A stretch of 64,000 nucleotides of DNA, taken from assembly GCA_004565275.1 (NCBI GenBank), contig SDOX01000110.1:246-64245 (forward strand). Reading direction: 5' to 3'. Position numbers and translations under genes: made by a program. Within the stretch, counting starts at the first letter, position 1. The number at the start of each line of letters is the position of its first letter. Under the pieces are notes generated by a model that was not told the origin of the DNA, did not search any database, and saw only the letters and a program-made list of their open reading frames with translations. This document shows, piece after piece, positions 22,601-34,285 of this stretch. The stretch comes from Nannochloropsis salina CCMP1776 (lineage: Eukaryota; Sar; Eustigmatophyceae; Eustigmatales; Monodopsidaceae).

Positions 22601-25600
22601 AGAGACGGCGCTGGCGGATGGGGATGAAGGAGGCAGGGGGGGAGGAAGGGAAGGAGGAGGAGGAGGAGGAGGAAGAGGAGGAGAGGGATTACACCGAAAT
22701 GCTCGCCTCTTTGTCTTGCAGGCGTGTCTGAATGAGCCTACCGCCTCCATTCTCGCTCCCTTCGTCAACGAAGGCTTGGGCAATAAGGTCCTGGTTGCCG
22801 TCACCGACCTGCTCCTGTACCCTCCCTCTTCCCCTTCCTCCCCCTGTCCCTCACCTAGCGCCTGCCACTACTTGCTGTGCGACGTTGCTGACACCTTCTT
22901 GTCTGCTTGGCAACAATACCGTCCTGCCCCTCCCTCGTCACCGGACTCTTTCACGCCCACCGCATTGGACCGCTGTACCGCTGTGCTCTGCTACTTCCTG
23001 GCGCACGCCCACGACGACATCTCTTCTCTGGTCACTCGCCGCAATCTGTACTACCTTTCTTCCCTCCTCTCCTTATGGATCGCTCCTCCTTCCATCACTC
23101 CCTCCTCCACGCCCTCGTCCATCCCCTTCTCCTCCCTCCTCCTCCAACGGCGCCATCACCATGCTCTTCGACGAGCATTCGAAGACGCCCTTTTCGCAGA
23201 GCCTCCCTCCCTCCCTCCCTCCCTCCCTCCCTCCTCCTCCTCCTCCTCCACCCTCGGGCCTTTTGGGACCCTCCTGCACCTTCTCTCTACTCAGACCGAG
23301 AAAGGAGGCGGAAAAGCCCGGGCAAAAGGAGGCGAAGGAATCCAGGCTGTGCGACGTCGTATCACCGCAGTGAACGCCCTCGCCTTGCTCGTGACGGCGG
23401 GACGCATCAACGTCCTCCCAGCCCGCCACCCCACCCTCGCCCAATCCCTCCATCGGCTCCTCCTCCAAGCCATGCAAGCGGAGAGCGTTCTGGTCTACGA
23501 AGTAGCCGCCGAAGTCGCGGGGCTCCTGCTCCGTTTTCTCTACCCGCTTTCCCCTGAAGGCGAGGAAGAGATTGGGGAGGAGGGCAAAGCCAGGGCGGGC
23601 GGATACCATGAGGAACAACGGCCGCACCCTCTTGTCCCTAACGTGGATCCGTGCGCGCAGAATCTGCCCCGGCAAGTTCGTGACTTGCTGCTGACTCGCA
23701 TACTGAGCACCGGAGATGTTGACGCCAAGAAAGGGGAGCAGGGGCCGCGGTCCGTGGTTGCCTTGGTAGGTCGGGGGAAGGGGGGGTTTAAGGAGCTGTT
23801 GGACGGGCGACAAGGGCGGGAAAGTCGACGTTTTTGGCTGGCGGTTGTGGCGATGCTAAGGAAGGTGCAACATATTCCTCCCAAAGCCATGGCGAATCTT
23901 TTGGAGGCACTGGCCGAATCCGATGCACCCCATGACTTGACGTTCCTAGAGGAGGTACTGCCCTTCCTTCCTCCCTGTTTGGTAGACACGAGTCGAGCGT
24001 TCTTGCGAGGAGCATGGCGCCCTGGCGTACAATACGGAGGCATTTGTCTCCTGAGGCGGGGGCTGAAGGAAATGATGGAAGGAGGGAGGGAGGGAGTGGA
24101 AGAGGGGACGGAGGAGGGGCGGGGAGGGAGGCAGGAGAAAGTGGCGCGAATCCTGCTAGTAGGAGGCCTCTTGGACGAAAGAGGCGACGTACCACACAGG
24201 TATGAGCCACATTCAAAGCCGTGCTTTCCCCCTCTCCCCTCTTCGATCCCTCTGGTCACTGTGATGTATGTGTCATTGTCGCCTCCATCCTGAGATCTCA
24301 TTCCCCCACCTCCTATTCCACTGCTTTGTTCCCTTCTACTGAAACCATCCCTCTTCTTCGCTCCCTATCCCACCCCAACCCGGTTTCCGTTCTCCTCTCC
24401 TCCCTCCGTCCAGCCTCATCACCTTAGCCGTTAACCCCCGGATAACCGACCTGGAGGTCCGTGAGGAAGTGTTTGGTCTCCTGATGGACCTTCATCGTTT
24501 CTTCTCCTCCTCCCCTCCCTCCATCCCTCCCTCCGCCCCTCCCCCCGCCCCTTCCTCGCACCATCGGGCCTCACCACCAGGACAGGAGGGCAAGGAAGGG
24601 AAGGCGTTGTCCTCCTTACAAGAGGAGGCTCAGAGACGCCTCTCACTCTGTTTGATCAGAGGCCTATCCGATCCCGATGACCGAGGGCTTGAGGCAGGGG
24701 AGGAGGAGGGGACCGAGGTCGCAAGGGAAGGAGGGACGGAGGAAAGGATGGTACCTGCCGAAAAAGGAATCCGGCGCCGCCTTATCGCTTTTTGGGGTTC
24801 TTTGTCCTCCACCCCATCCTCTCTCCCTCCCACGTCCCCTGTGACCAAATTGCAGTCCCTCCTCCACAACCTCCACCACCCGAGTAATCCCAGCGCTTTC
24901 CTGCCAACGACCACTTACCTCTTACTCTCCCTCTCCCTCGCTTCCCCCGCTGCGTCCTCCCCCCTCTTCCCGCAACCGTTGGCGAATGTCAAGTTCACCG
25001 ACCTACCCCTTTCCTTTCGAACCTCCCTCCCTTCCTCCCTCCCTTCCTCCCTCCCTCCCGCCATTTCCACCATGTCCCCCCTGTTCTCCTTCCGGCGCAC
25101 TTCGGCCCTCTTGTCACAAGCCACCCAGAGAGAAGGAAGGGGAAGGGGAAGAGAGAGAGGGAACACGGCATCGGGGGAGGTGACCGGATGGATACGGGCC
25201 ACTCAGGGGGGAAGCCAGGGAGCATGGGCCCTGACACAAGAGGGAGGAGAGGAGAGGGCAGAAAAAGGAAGCGGCGGCAGAGGAGGGAGCGGGATAGGGC
25301 GGGAGGGAGGGCATCAATTTACGACGGTTTCAGGTGTTGCATCCCAAGCAGGGTCCAAGGAAAGTGCTTTGATGGTTCGAAAGGCGGGTGGACCGGAGGG
25401 AGGGAGGGAGGGAGGGAAAGAGGGAGGGGCACAGGAAGGAAGGGGTTTGATGCCTCCACCGCCGCCCAGGAAGTCGAAAGGGTTAACCTGGGAGGACAAA
25501 ATGCGGGCAGGGCTGGAAGGAGGGGAGGAGGGAGGGCGGGAAGACGGTGCCGAGGAGGAGGAAGAGGAAGAAGAGGGGGAGGATGGAGGGAGGCCGGTGG

Positions 25601-28600
25601 TGCTGTACCGGCGGTATCGGAAGGGGGAACTTCCAGACATTCAAATTCCCGCGTCGGACATCATCCAACCCTTGCAATTATTGTGCCTGCGCGACGCAGC
25701 CATGGCTCGGACGCTTTTCGCGGCGATTTTCCCGCCCCTCTACGCGGAGGCCTCGGGAGGAGGGCGGGTAGGAGGGCGGAAGGGAAGGGGAGGAGGGCAG
25801 GCGGCTATGGTACAGGCGATGAAGCGGGCACTGGAAGGGTCGATGAGGGAGACGGAGTTGGTAGCAGGTGTGTTAGCGGCCTATAGGGCGGCCATGGACA
25901 CGGAAGGGAGGGAGGGAGGGGAGGAGGATGGGGAAGGGATGGAGGTGGAGGCGGAGGAGGGGGTCGAAGAGAAGGAAGACAGGAAGGAGGGCGGAGGGGG
26001 TATGTTACCGGTGCACTTGACGGCAGAATCGGGCTTGCAATCCTTGAATTTCCAAGCGGCGATTCTGGTGCTTGAGGAGGAGCTCATTCGAAGGGAAGGC
26101 ATGGAGAGGGTGGCTGGCAGGGGGAGGAGGGGTGGAGGAGAGATGACGGGCACGGGAAGGAAGAAAGAAGGATCGTCCTCGACGTTGGCAATATGGGTAG
26201 AACTGACGCGGCTTTATCGGGTATTGGGGGAGGGCGATGTGGTGCGTGGGCTGGTGGAGAGGATTGTCGAGGAGGAGGGCGAGAAGGAAGGCGGGAAGGA
26301 GGGAGGTGAGGAAAGTGCGATGACCAGGACGCGACTGGCGGTGGCCAGTGAGTCAGAAGGACATTGGGAAAAGGCGTTGGAGCAATACGCGAAGCTCTTG
26401 GAATTCTCGGAGAAGCCGGAAGGAGGGAAAGAGGGGGGGGGGCTAGGCAAGGAAGTAGTGGCTTTGTGGCATTCGCGTCGAAGGGAGTGCCTCCGCCGGC
26501 TGGGAGAATGGACACAGCTTCAGGATGAAATCGAGGCTGTTGTACAGCCAGCCAAGCAGCATTCATCGGGAGCTAGCTATTCTATCGAAGCCATGTCAAT
26601 AAACGGGATATACGACAAGCTTTGGTCTCTGGAAGAGGTCTGGCAAGGAGGGAGGGAGGGAGGTGGGGCTAGAGGAGGAGACGTGCTCGCGATGTGGATC
26701 GAAAGCTTGGTGCATCGCTTCTCTGCCGCATGTCTAGGAAAAGAGGAACAGGAGAAAGCAAGGGGAGAAACCTCCAGCGTCCTCAACCTTCAAGAAGCCC
26801 TGCTCCTTGTGGCCGATGACGCAGACGCCGCGCGTCGCCAGTGGTTGGCTTCGGCCCATCCTTCCCTCCTGGCCTCCCTCCATTTCTTCCTCGGGAATCA
26901 GGTACATGCCCAAGCGTACGTTGAGCAGGCGTACCGCACATTTATACGGTCTTGGAAAGGCTTGCACCCCTTAGCTGGGGCGGCGCGCCGAGCTCAATTG
27001 GAGGGGTTGGAGTACTTGGTGGAAATGGAGGATGCCCTGCGCATTTCTCGCACGCTCCCTCCTTCCTCGTCCTCTTTCCCTTCCTCCTCTCTTACCCGGT
27101 CCCCTTCTTCGTGGGAGGGGAAGCGTCTGTTGCGGGGCTGGCAGCTGGCCCCTGCGCCTGTGATGGAAAAGGACCCTCCCTTGGTCTGGGCGAATGTTGG
27201 CATGTTACGCGAATGGTCTTTGTCCACCCCTCGGGAAAGAGACGGCCACGCCCCAAGCCAAGATATGGACGAGGAAGAGGACATGCGAGACTTTCGACGG
27301 GAGAGGTATTGGCATCATTTAACCTTTTGGCAACGTGCCGCCAGGGCTGCCGTCAAAGAATGGGGCGAGGGGGTAGTGGCGATGCAATGCTGGGAGAAAG
27401 CGAAGGTAGCCTTCCACAATTGGAAGTTCCTGGTCGATCCAGAGGAAGAGGAGGACAGCGAAAGGATCGAGACCCTGGTGGGAGCCATGTTTTCAAAGGT
27501 ATGGGCCGCGCAGATTCGATTGTTTGTCGAGTTGGACAAGTGGAAATTGAGGCAGGCAGTGGAGGAGGGAGGGAGAGGAGGCGCGGCTGTCGTGGAAAGA
27601 GTGCTGTGGGGTCGGGCGGCGAAGGCGATACGACAAAGATTGATGAGTTTGGAAGGTCGAGAAAGCGGGTCGCAAAGCCGGCGCGCATGGATGGAAGCCA
27701 TGCAATTCAAAGCAGAATGGTTCGAATTGGCCTCCGGATTTGTAACCAAGCGGATTAAATGGGAAGTCGGTCAGGAGAGGAAAAGAGATGCTTTTCTTTG
27801 TTCGATCGCAAAGAGCTATTGGAAGGTGTGGAGAGGGCAAGAAACTCAGGATGAGACTGCAGGTTTTAATGTAGCAAGCCTGCGCCAGGACTGGCTACAT
27901 GAGACGTACCAAGCATACAGGGCGGTCATGACTGAAGAGAAGGAGGAAAGGAGGCGATGGGGAAGAGGCACCCGGACCGTGGCACGAAGGGCTGCAAAAT
28001 TTGCACGCTTCTGTGACAGGCTTGTGAGAGAGCGGAGGGAGGACATGGCACAGGAAGGAAAGCAGGGAGGAGAAAGCGAGCACCTTTTCTCGCCCGCTGC
28101 GCTGACAGCACAGGCCATGGAGCGATACTTGGAAGCTCTGACATGGTGTCCTGCCGAAGCCCCAGCAGCCTTACCCCGCCTCGTCGACATGATTCGCGAA
28201 TCCCACGACCCCTATGAGCCACAAAGCAATGCCCGGGTCGCCCGCGAGGTCCTGCAGAAATTCGCCGGTTCGGTACCGGCTTGGATTTTTCTGCCAGCAG
28301 CCTCCCAGCTCTTGGCTGGGTTGGACGCGCCAGAAGCTGAGGCAGTCCTGCCGGTGCTCCTGCGGCTTGCTCAGGCCTACCCACAGGCCCTCTTTTACCC
28401 CTACCGCGTCGCAAAACCTGGCTTCACTTCCATGGCGTTGGCGTATGCCCAGGAACTGGATCGTCTTCTTCAGCTCCCTGCTTTGGAGCGTTTTGTGGAA
28501 AATGTGGCCATGCTGGTGTCTTTTCCGGTCGCCTGGCGAGGTATTTTAGGCCGGATCCGCTCCCTGCTGCAGGTGGGAGACGTCCCACAGGAGGAAGTAC

Positions 28601-30436
28601 AGCATGTGTATGCCGCGTGGAGGGAGACCTTAACGGAGAGTTCTGCGGAAGATCGGGGACTGTATACGCGCGGCTGGATGAAAAATGAGGTAGCCAAGAG
28701 GTTGGATCCCAAATTGGGTCGTAGAGGTGAGCATTTAAATCGACAGACCCTTAAGGAAGTGGCCAGCGACTTGGCATTGAACGTCCAGGGCACGCCCAAG
28801 CATACGCAGGAGCGCATTGAGAGATACAGTCTCTGGCTCGCACGGTATCGTATGGAATGTGGCGACGGCGATCATAAAATCGAGATCCCAGGACAGTACG
28901 ATCGAAGGTACGGGCGATGGGAGAGCCCACCCAGGCCCGACCTGCACGTTCATCTGGTGAGCATCGATCCCCTGGTAGAGACGCGTACCTCCAAACAGCT
29001 GCCGAGGAAGATTGTGTTGCACGCGGACAATGAAAAGAGCTACCCTTTCCTGGTGAAAGGTGGGGAAGACTGTCGGAACGACGAAAGGATCGAGCGGTTG
29101 TTCGAATCCATGAACGGGATCATGGCCGCCGACACCGCTTGTGCTCAGGACCGGTTGGAGTGTCGGACGTTCAAGATAATTCCCCTCTCCCCGAGCCTGG
29201 GGTTGATCGAATGGTGCTCGAATACGATTGTTCTAAGGTTGGCCATCGAAAAGGGGAGCCGCAGTAGGGGTGCTCAGCTCGCGGTCTCTGAACACGACCA
29301 TAGGGGAAAGCGGGGGCATCCACCTCGTACCTCGGAAAGGTTCAAGGAAGAGAGAGAAGATTCCTTTGAGGTCCTGGCGCATGACTATGCACAGCTTTAC
29401 CCATCTGTGATGGATTACCATACCGGGTATCGAACCCTGTCTCCGAGCAAGGCGGGCGAGAAACTTGCCGCGTTCCATGCACGGGTTCCCTGGAATGGCC
29501 TCCGTCAGTACTTGCTCCTGCTCGCTCCCAGCCCCGAAGTCTTCTTGACCTTGCGCAGCACTTTCGCCAAGAGCCTCGCTGCTTTTTCCATCTGTTCCTA
29601 CGTCGTGGGCGTAGGCGACAGGCACCTGGAGAATTTCTTGCTGGACACCCGTTCGGCGTGTGTCGTGGGAATCGATTTCGGAGTCGCCTTTGGGATAGGG
29701 GCGTCCGCGTTGCCAGTACCCGAGCTGATCCCTTTTCGTCTGACACGGCAGATGTTGAATGTTCTGCGGCCGTTGGATAGCGAGGTAGGTAGGGCACAGG
29801 TCTGTGATTAAGGGAAAAAACGCGCCCTTTCATGTCCCTTGCGACCACAATGATCCGTACCTGACCTTGTTTCTCCCCCAATTTTGAATTACGCCCCCGC
29901 AGGGACTGCTGCAAATTGCCATGCAAAAAGTACTTCACGCCCTTCGGCGGGGCGAAGACCTTCTCCTCCCCACCATGGAGCTCTTCGTTCGAGACCCCAT
30001 TTGGGACTGGGCAGGCGCGCCGGGCGGGCAGGAGGCGGACAAGGAGAGTGCCCCCTTGTCCGCAGGAGATAGGAGGAAAAACGTCACAGGAAACAGTACC
30101 ACCCAAGAAGAAGCATATCGAAAAGTAGGGCTGGTCAGGGCAAAATTGCAAGGGGCCAACCCCAGGCAGGTGCTACTGCACGATCTGGCAACGAATCCCC
30201 ACGTGGCCCGATACGGGAGCTTCGATGGCATTCGACAAGCAGTGGAGGGACAGCTGGGGAGGGCACGGACCCGGTGGTGTCCAAGTCGAGGGGAGAAAGG
30301 AAAAGAAGGAGAAAGAGGGAAGGGGAGGGAAATGGACATGCTGACAGTGGGAGAGCAAGTGGAGGTGCTGATAGACCTGGCTACGGATCCGAACGTGCTA
30401 ATGCGGCAGTACGTAGGGTTGGCGCCCTACATGTAA
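13626..30436 (+). CDS. PRKDC: DNA-dependent protein kinase catalytic subunit (DNA-PKcs), giant PIKK
   Basis: This is a PIKK Ser/Thr kinase that, with Ku, acts in non-homologous end joining of double-strand breaks. Exons by eye are 13626-14987, 15093-24199 (probably with an in-frame intron 21747-21917), 24414-29784 and 29903-30436. All phases match and give about 5400 residues, longer than the roughly 4100 of animal DNA-PKcs. The long N-terminal part looks helical-repeat-like with low-complexity insertions. The kinase domain shows FLVKGGED (ATP-binding Lys about 4981), GLIEW, GVGDRHLENF (about 5167) and GIDFG (DFG about 5187). It continues with PVPELIPFRLTRQ, which is the DNA-PKcs rather than the mTOR/ATM/ATR form. 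The FATC tail is LTVGEQVEVLIDLATDPNVL, ending GLAPYM. GREGG and PPSLPPS insertions come from GGGA/CCCT tracts in exons. Family is secure from the kinase/FATC part; the N-terminal exon structure is less certain. Confidence 0.9.
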
Positions 30437-30998
30437 AAAAGGAGGGTAAACAGCCAGAGGGTGGAGGGATCGGTGGAAAGATCGGAAGGGCATGATGTTG
30501 GTACGGTTGGGAATGGGATGCCCTCGGCGGGAGGACAAAGGCAGCTCAACACGACATATGGGGCGGCCGTCCGTTCATGAGACTGGGGCGGTAATATGTG
30601 CATAATATATTAATGTACTTATTATGTAGCTTGTATAGGTACAAAGATGAACGATGATTGTCCGATGAAGGGTGCGAAATGCTTTGGAGACATGCGGCTC
30701 GTTGTGAAAGGGGGAGGGGAAAGGGGGGGAGGCAGGAGAGAGATACACGGGGCAGGTCACGCACAGACTTCTGCACAGAAGGGGGAGGAATCTGAGCGTA
30801 TAGCAAAACGTTCCAAGATACTAAGACGCAGGATGTCGGGACGCTCTGCGCTTGCCCCTTGGGTTTTTTGGTTACTTTGCTACGCATGAATCGGAGACAG
30901 GCCTTGGCATTCTTTGCTTCGTTATTTACATCGCTCACTTACATCCCCCCCGAGGGCCTCTTTCTTCCCCTTCCCGACATGGGCCTCCCTGCCTTATC
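30437..30998. other. Intergenic region, convergent 3' ends
   Basis: About 560 bases lie between the stop of DNA-PKcs (+) and the stop of SFT2 (-). I see no exon here; it is probably shared 3' flanking sequence. Confidence 0.45.
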
Positions 30999-32003
30999 TC
31001 ACGACACTAGGCTTGACAGACACCAGGTCAAGGTCTTCCCGCACCCCATCACCCCTCTCACCATCACGCCGCCCAAGACCCTCAATCCTGCCGGTCCCCC
31101 CGGCAGGAAAGCGAGCAGGTACCACACAAAGGCCCCAATTTGAACTCCCGTGGAGGCGACCACCCAGAGGTAGCTCCGCAAGATCAAGGAGGCGTACAAG
31201 GTGAGAAGCAGGGAGCCCAGGTAAGCGACGGCGAACGGGAGGCGTTCCCACACCAACAAGGATTGCAAATGGACGCGGGGGCCGACCAGGACCGAGAAAC
31301 TCCCCATGGTACACAGGCTGCCCAAGGTTGCACTCAGTGCAAATTTGACGGGTCGGAAGACGATGACAGGAAGGCCCACGAAGAAGGCCAGGAGGTAGAA
31401 CAAAATGCCCACCAGCAGCAATGCCACGAAGCCCCGCAGACGTGCACCGTAGTTCAAGGTGCTCTCCACAGTGGCTTTCGCCCCTCCTACGAGGCCTCCA
31501 TTGCCCTCCCCGTCGCCCCGGATGCTGGTGATAAACCGGTCGGCAAAGCCAGAGACTTGGTCGTGGGCATCCCCCAGGCCTCTGTCACGGAAAAAACGGC
31601 CCACGTTGCCAAGCAGGCCAGATTCGATGTCGCCGTTTCCTGTGTGTCGATAGTGGGATGGGGGGAGAGGAAGTCAGTTTCACGCATCGGAAGGCTGAGA
31701 GGGGAGACAGGAGCGCGCAGGGAGACGGACCGACGGACCATGTCGATGTTTGAATCGATAGTTGGGTCTTTTTCTTTTCACCATTCGTGCATGTGGGGAC
31801 ACCGAGGACGACGGGAGAGGTCTAATGCCGCGCCTCAGATCTCTCATACTCGAACCAGTACCATTTAGACACCCACCCTCTCCTATCTGTCCTGCAACCA
31901 TACCTTCTTCTTGCCGTTGTTGAGCCGCGTATTGCGTGTACCAGTCCCCAAAGGACTGGCTCCCGCCTCCTACTGCTGGATTTGTGCCACCAGAGTTCTT
32001 CAT
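30999..32003 (-). CDS. SFT2: SFT2-family vesicle transport membrane protein
   Basis: SFT2 proteins are small four-helix proteins of Golgi/endosome membranes that help vesicle fusion at the Golgi. There are two exons on the minus strand, 32003-31904 and 31639-30999. The donor GTATGG and acceptor ACACAG keep phase, giving 246 residues (an ATG at 32015 would add four). The N-terminus is hydrophilic. Four hydrophobic segments follow: FVALLLVGILFYLLAFFVG; the family-typical FALSATLGSLCTMGSFSVLV followed by GP; FAVAYLGSLLLTLYASLIL; and YLWVVASTGVQIGAFVWYL. The order and spacing fit SFT2. It is arranged head to head with TMEM258, with about 460 bases between starts. Confidence 0.85.
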
Positions 32004-32462
32004 CCTTATGTGCATCCACTTCCCCCCGATGCGGTGACTGTGGGAAGCCAGGAGGTGGGAATCGATGCGCATGTCAATGTGATGTCTACAATGACAATGC
32101 TGGCCATGCGGAGGCAATCCAGGGCACAAGAAGGGTGTACAGACTTCTTTTTTTCAAGAGGGGTTTCTCTTTTCCCCTCTCCCTGTGTATAAGGTGTGAG
32201 TGCTTCGGTTTGTCTACTATACCCCTCGCTCGACTCGCTGAGGAATTGAACGCCCACTCAAATGTCTCGCTCCGTCCCCGAGAACCGAATTATCCATATG
32301 CCCACGACCAGCTTTGAGAGTACAGTGTCATCGCAACTTGATGTACTCGTTGCTATGGACTACTGTGTGCGCAGTGATTGACTTCCCCCCCGCACCTGTC
32401 CTCATCTGACACAGGACGGAGCTTTTCGACGCCAGACGTTCCTTTCCCCACGTTCCACCACC
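32004..32462. promoter_or_regulatory. Putative bidirectional promoter, SFT2 / TMEM258
   Basis: The start codons of SFT2 (-) and TMEM258 (+) face away from each other across this 459-base interval, so it must hold both promoters unless one gene has a hidden upstream exon. I see no clear TATA or other motif. Confidence 0.4.
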
Positions 32463-33022
32463 ATGTCCTCCCAGGTAAACACAGCACCACGAAAGTTTTT
32501 TTCTTGCTTTACACACATGTACAATAAATGGCGCGAGGCACATATTTCCGTGTCCTCCTCCTTCGCGCAGCGACCTTTAGCGTTCCTTCTGACTTCCTCC
32601 TCGATCATCCTTCCTCCGCCCCCCTTCCCCAGACCCCGTACTATAGCCCCATTAATCCAGCGGCTTTCGGCACGCTAGCCTTGATTCTGATCGGGTCTGG
32701 TTTGTCCTTCATGGCCTTATTTTTTGTGTACGAGATGAAGGTAAGCAACGCGAGGGAGTGCGAAGGTCTGGTCCTCATCGGGTTATAGGGGAATCCGTAA
32801 GAGCTCTCTAGCCTCGCGTCCTCCGGCGTCCCTGGCCCGCCGTGGTGAGTGGCCTCTCACAGATCACTTTCTTCTTTTTTTTCTCGTATTCTCTTGCCAC
32901 AGGTCTCGCACGACCACACGAGCCGCTCCCTGGTCAAGGAGCTTTCCATGGCCACCCTGTCCTCCCTCCTCCTTGGCTGTGGCACCCTCTTCCTGACGCT
33001 CTGGGCGGGCGTCTTTGTGTAG
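32463..33022 (+). CDS. TMEM258: TMEM258/OST5 subunit of oligosaccharyltransferase
   Basis: This is a small two-helix subunit of the ER oligosaccharyltransferase, which transfers glycans to Asn in nascent proteins. Three exons, 32463-32474 (only four codons), 32633-32740 and 32903-33022, join in phase to 79 residues. The human protein is also 79. Family landmarks are YSPINPAAF near the N-terminus, helix one ending LFFVYEM, HTSRSLVKEL in the loop, and the second helix with the ending LFLTLWAGVFV. The gene is too small and too split to show as one long frame. A GGGA tract begins six bases after the stop. Confidence 0.92.
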
Positions 33023-33027
33023 CTGAG

Positions 33028-33068
33028 GAGGGAGGGAGGGAGGGAGGGAGGGAGGGAGGGAGGGAGGG
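33028..33068. repeat. GGGA tract just after the TMEM258 stop
   Basis: A clean (GGGA)n run of about 40 bases begins six bases beyond TAG. It lies in the presumed 3' UTR and continues into purine-rich sequence to about 33175. Confidence 0.8.
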
Positions 33069-33410
33069 GAAGGGCGGCTGGAGGGGAGGGGGTGGTGTTT
33101 GAGGAGGGAAAGGAGGGACGTCGGCAAGGGAAGGAGGGGAAAGGGAAGAAGGGAGGAAGGAAGGGGAAGTGATCTCAAAAGTTTCGAAAAGACGTCAAAG
33201 TCAATGCAACTATGGCAAGCTATGGTTTACGGGACGAATGTTGTTCTTTCCCAGGGCTGCCCGTTAGGATCGCCCTCCTCTTACTCCTTCTCCTTCCTCC
33301 CTTCTTTTTGTTTTCGCTTTTTCTTGGCCGCCGGTTTTGTCTCTTTTCGCCTCTCTTTACTCTTCCTCTTGCTGCTGCCTTTCCCTCCCCCTTCCGGCCC
33401 TCCTCCTCCC

Positions 33411-33508
33411 TCCTCTCCCTCCCTCCCTCCCCCCCCCCTCCCCTCCACTTCCATCCCTCCCCTCCCCTCCCTCCCCTCCCCTCCCTCCCTCCCTCCCTCC
33501 CTCCCTCC
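33411..33508. repeat. CCCT tract (GGGA on the minus strand) where the SAC3-like gene stops
   Basis: An imperfect (CCCT)n run of nearly 100 bases abuts the donor site of the minus-strand SAC3-like exon. Read on that strand it is the GGGA start of an intron whose far end cannot be found. Confidence 0.8.
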
Positions 33509-33512
33509 TCAC

Positions 33513-34071
33513 GTGGACGGTGAAGGCGTCCTCCACGTGCTGCACCCGCAAATCCTGCCGGATGCTTTTCAACTGGGAGCAGGCATGTGCATAGTCCTCG
33601 TGCTTTGCCCAATGGGCTTTCACGCATCGCAGCGCCTGGGAGAGGAGGGGGAAAAGGAGGAAAGGCGATGACGCCGTCAGAGAGATGGGAGGGGAGCACC
33701 ATCAGACTATGACTGGCTCACGGAGATCCGCATGCTCCCTTTACAGAGCCACTGCTGCTATTTTTATTTTTATTTTTTCCCTTTGTCTATCGCCTTTTTG
33801 TCCCCTCTTCCTCTTCCTACCTCCTGCAGCACAGGCGGCGGCCGCACCAAGGCAGGGTCGAAATCGTCCGCCGACCGCGTGTAGTCTTTCTCCACCACAG
33901 CACAAGTCCCCACCACCGGCCCGAAGCGCGCTTGGCCTTTCCGAGATTCTTCCTTCTTCAGCGGCGCAGGGTGTGTAGAAGTGGAGGGTGAGGGGACCGA
34001 CAGGGATGGGCCGAAACGAGCCGCGCGCGCTTGGCGTCGACGGAGCTCCTCGGGATCGGCAAAGGAGGAGG
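33513..34071 (-). CDS. SAC3/GANP-domain protein (LENG8/THP3-like), 3' truncated
   Basis: SAC3-family proteins are scaffolds in mRNA export, splicing and transcription complexes. Two minus-strand exons are clear, about 34071-33821 and 33635-33513, joined in phase. They give DPEELRRRQARAARFG, then GTCAVVEKDYTRS, LVRPPPVL, CVKAHW and QLKSIRQDLRVQ. This last motif is the hallmark of the start of the LENG8 SAC3 domain (family form QMKSIRQDLTVQ). The frame ends at a donor (GTGAGG) running into GGGA repeats. The next block expected in the family, beginning like VYETHARIALE, is not found anywhere to the left before TMEM258. More N-terminal sequence may lie to the right, where the frame stays open to 34285. 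Either a relic or an assembly join. Confidence 0.7.
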
Positions 34072-34285
34072 CTTGGCTGATTGCCAAGGAATTGCTCGCT
34101 TTCATCCTCAAGTATTTTGTCAGCCTAAACCGACCAGGAGGCTTAAGATGCTGACATTTTGCGGGCAGAACGACTCGTAAACTTTGTTTCAGTGCTTCCG
34201 GAGCTGGCAGTATTATTGCTTGAAATACCTGCTGATGCCCCGTGGAATGTGTTAGATAAAGCATTCGACGAAGTCCTGAGCCCAA

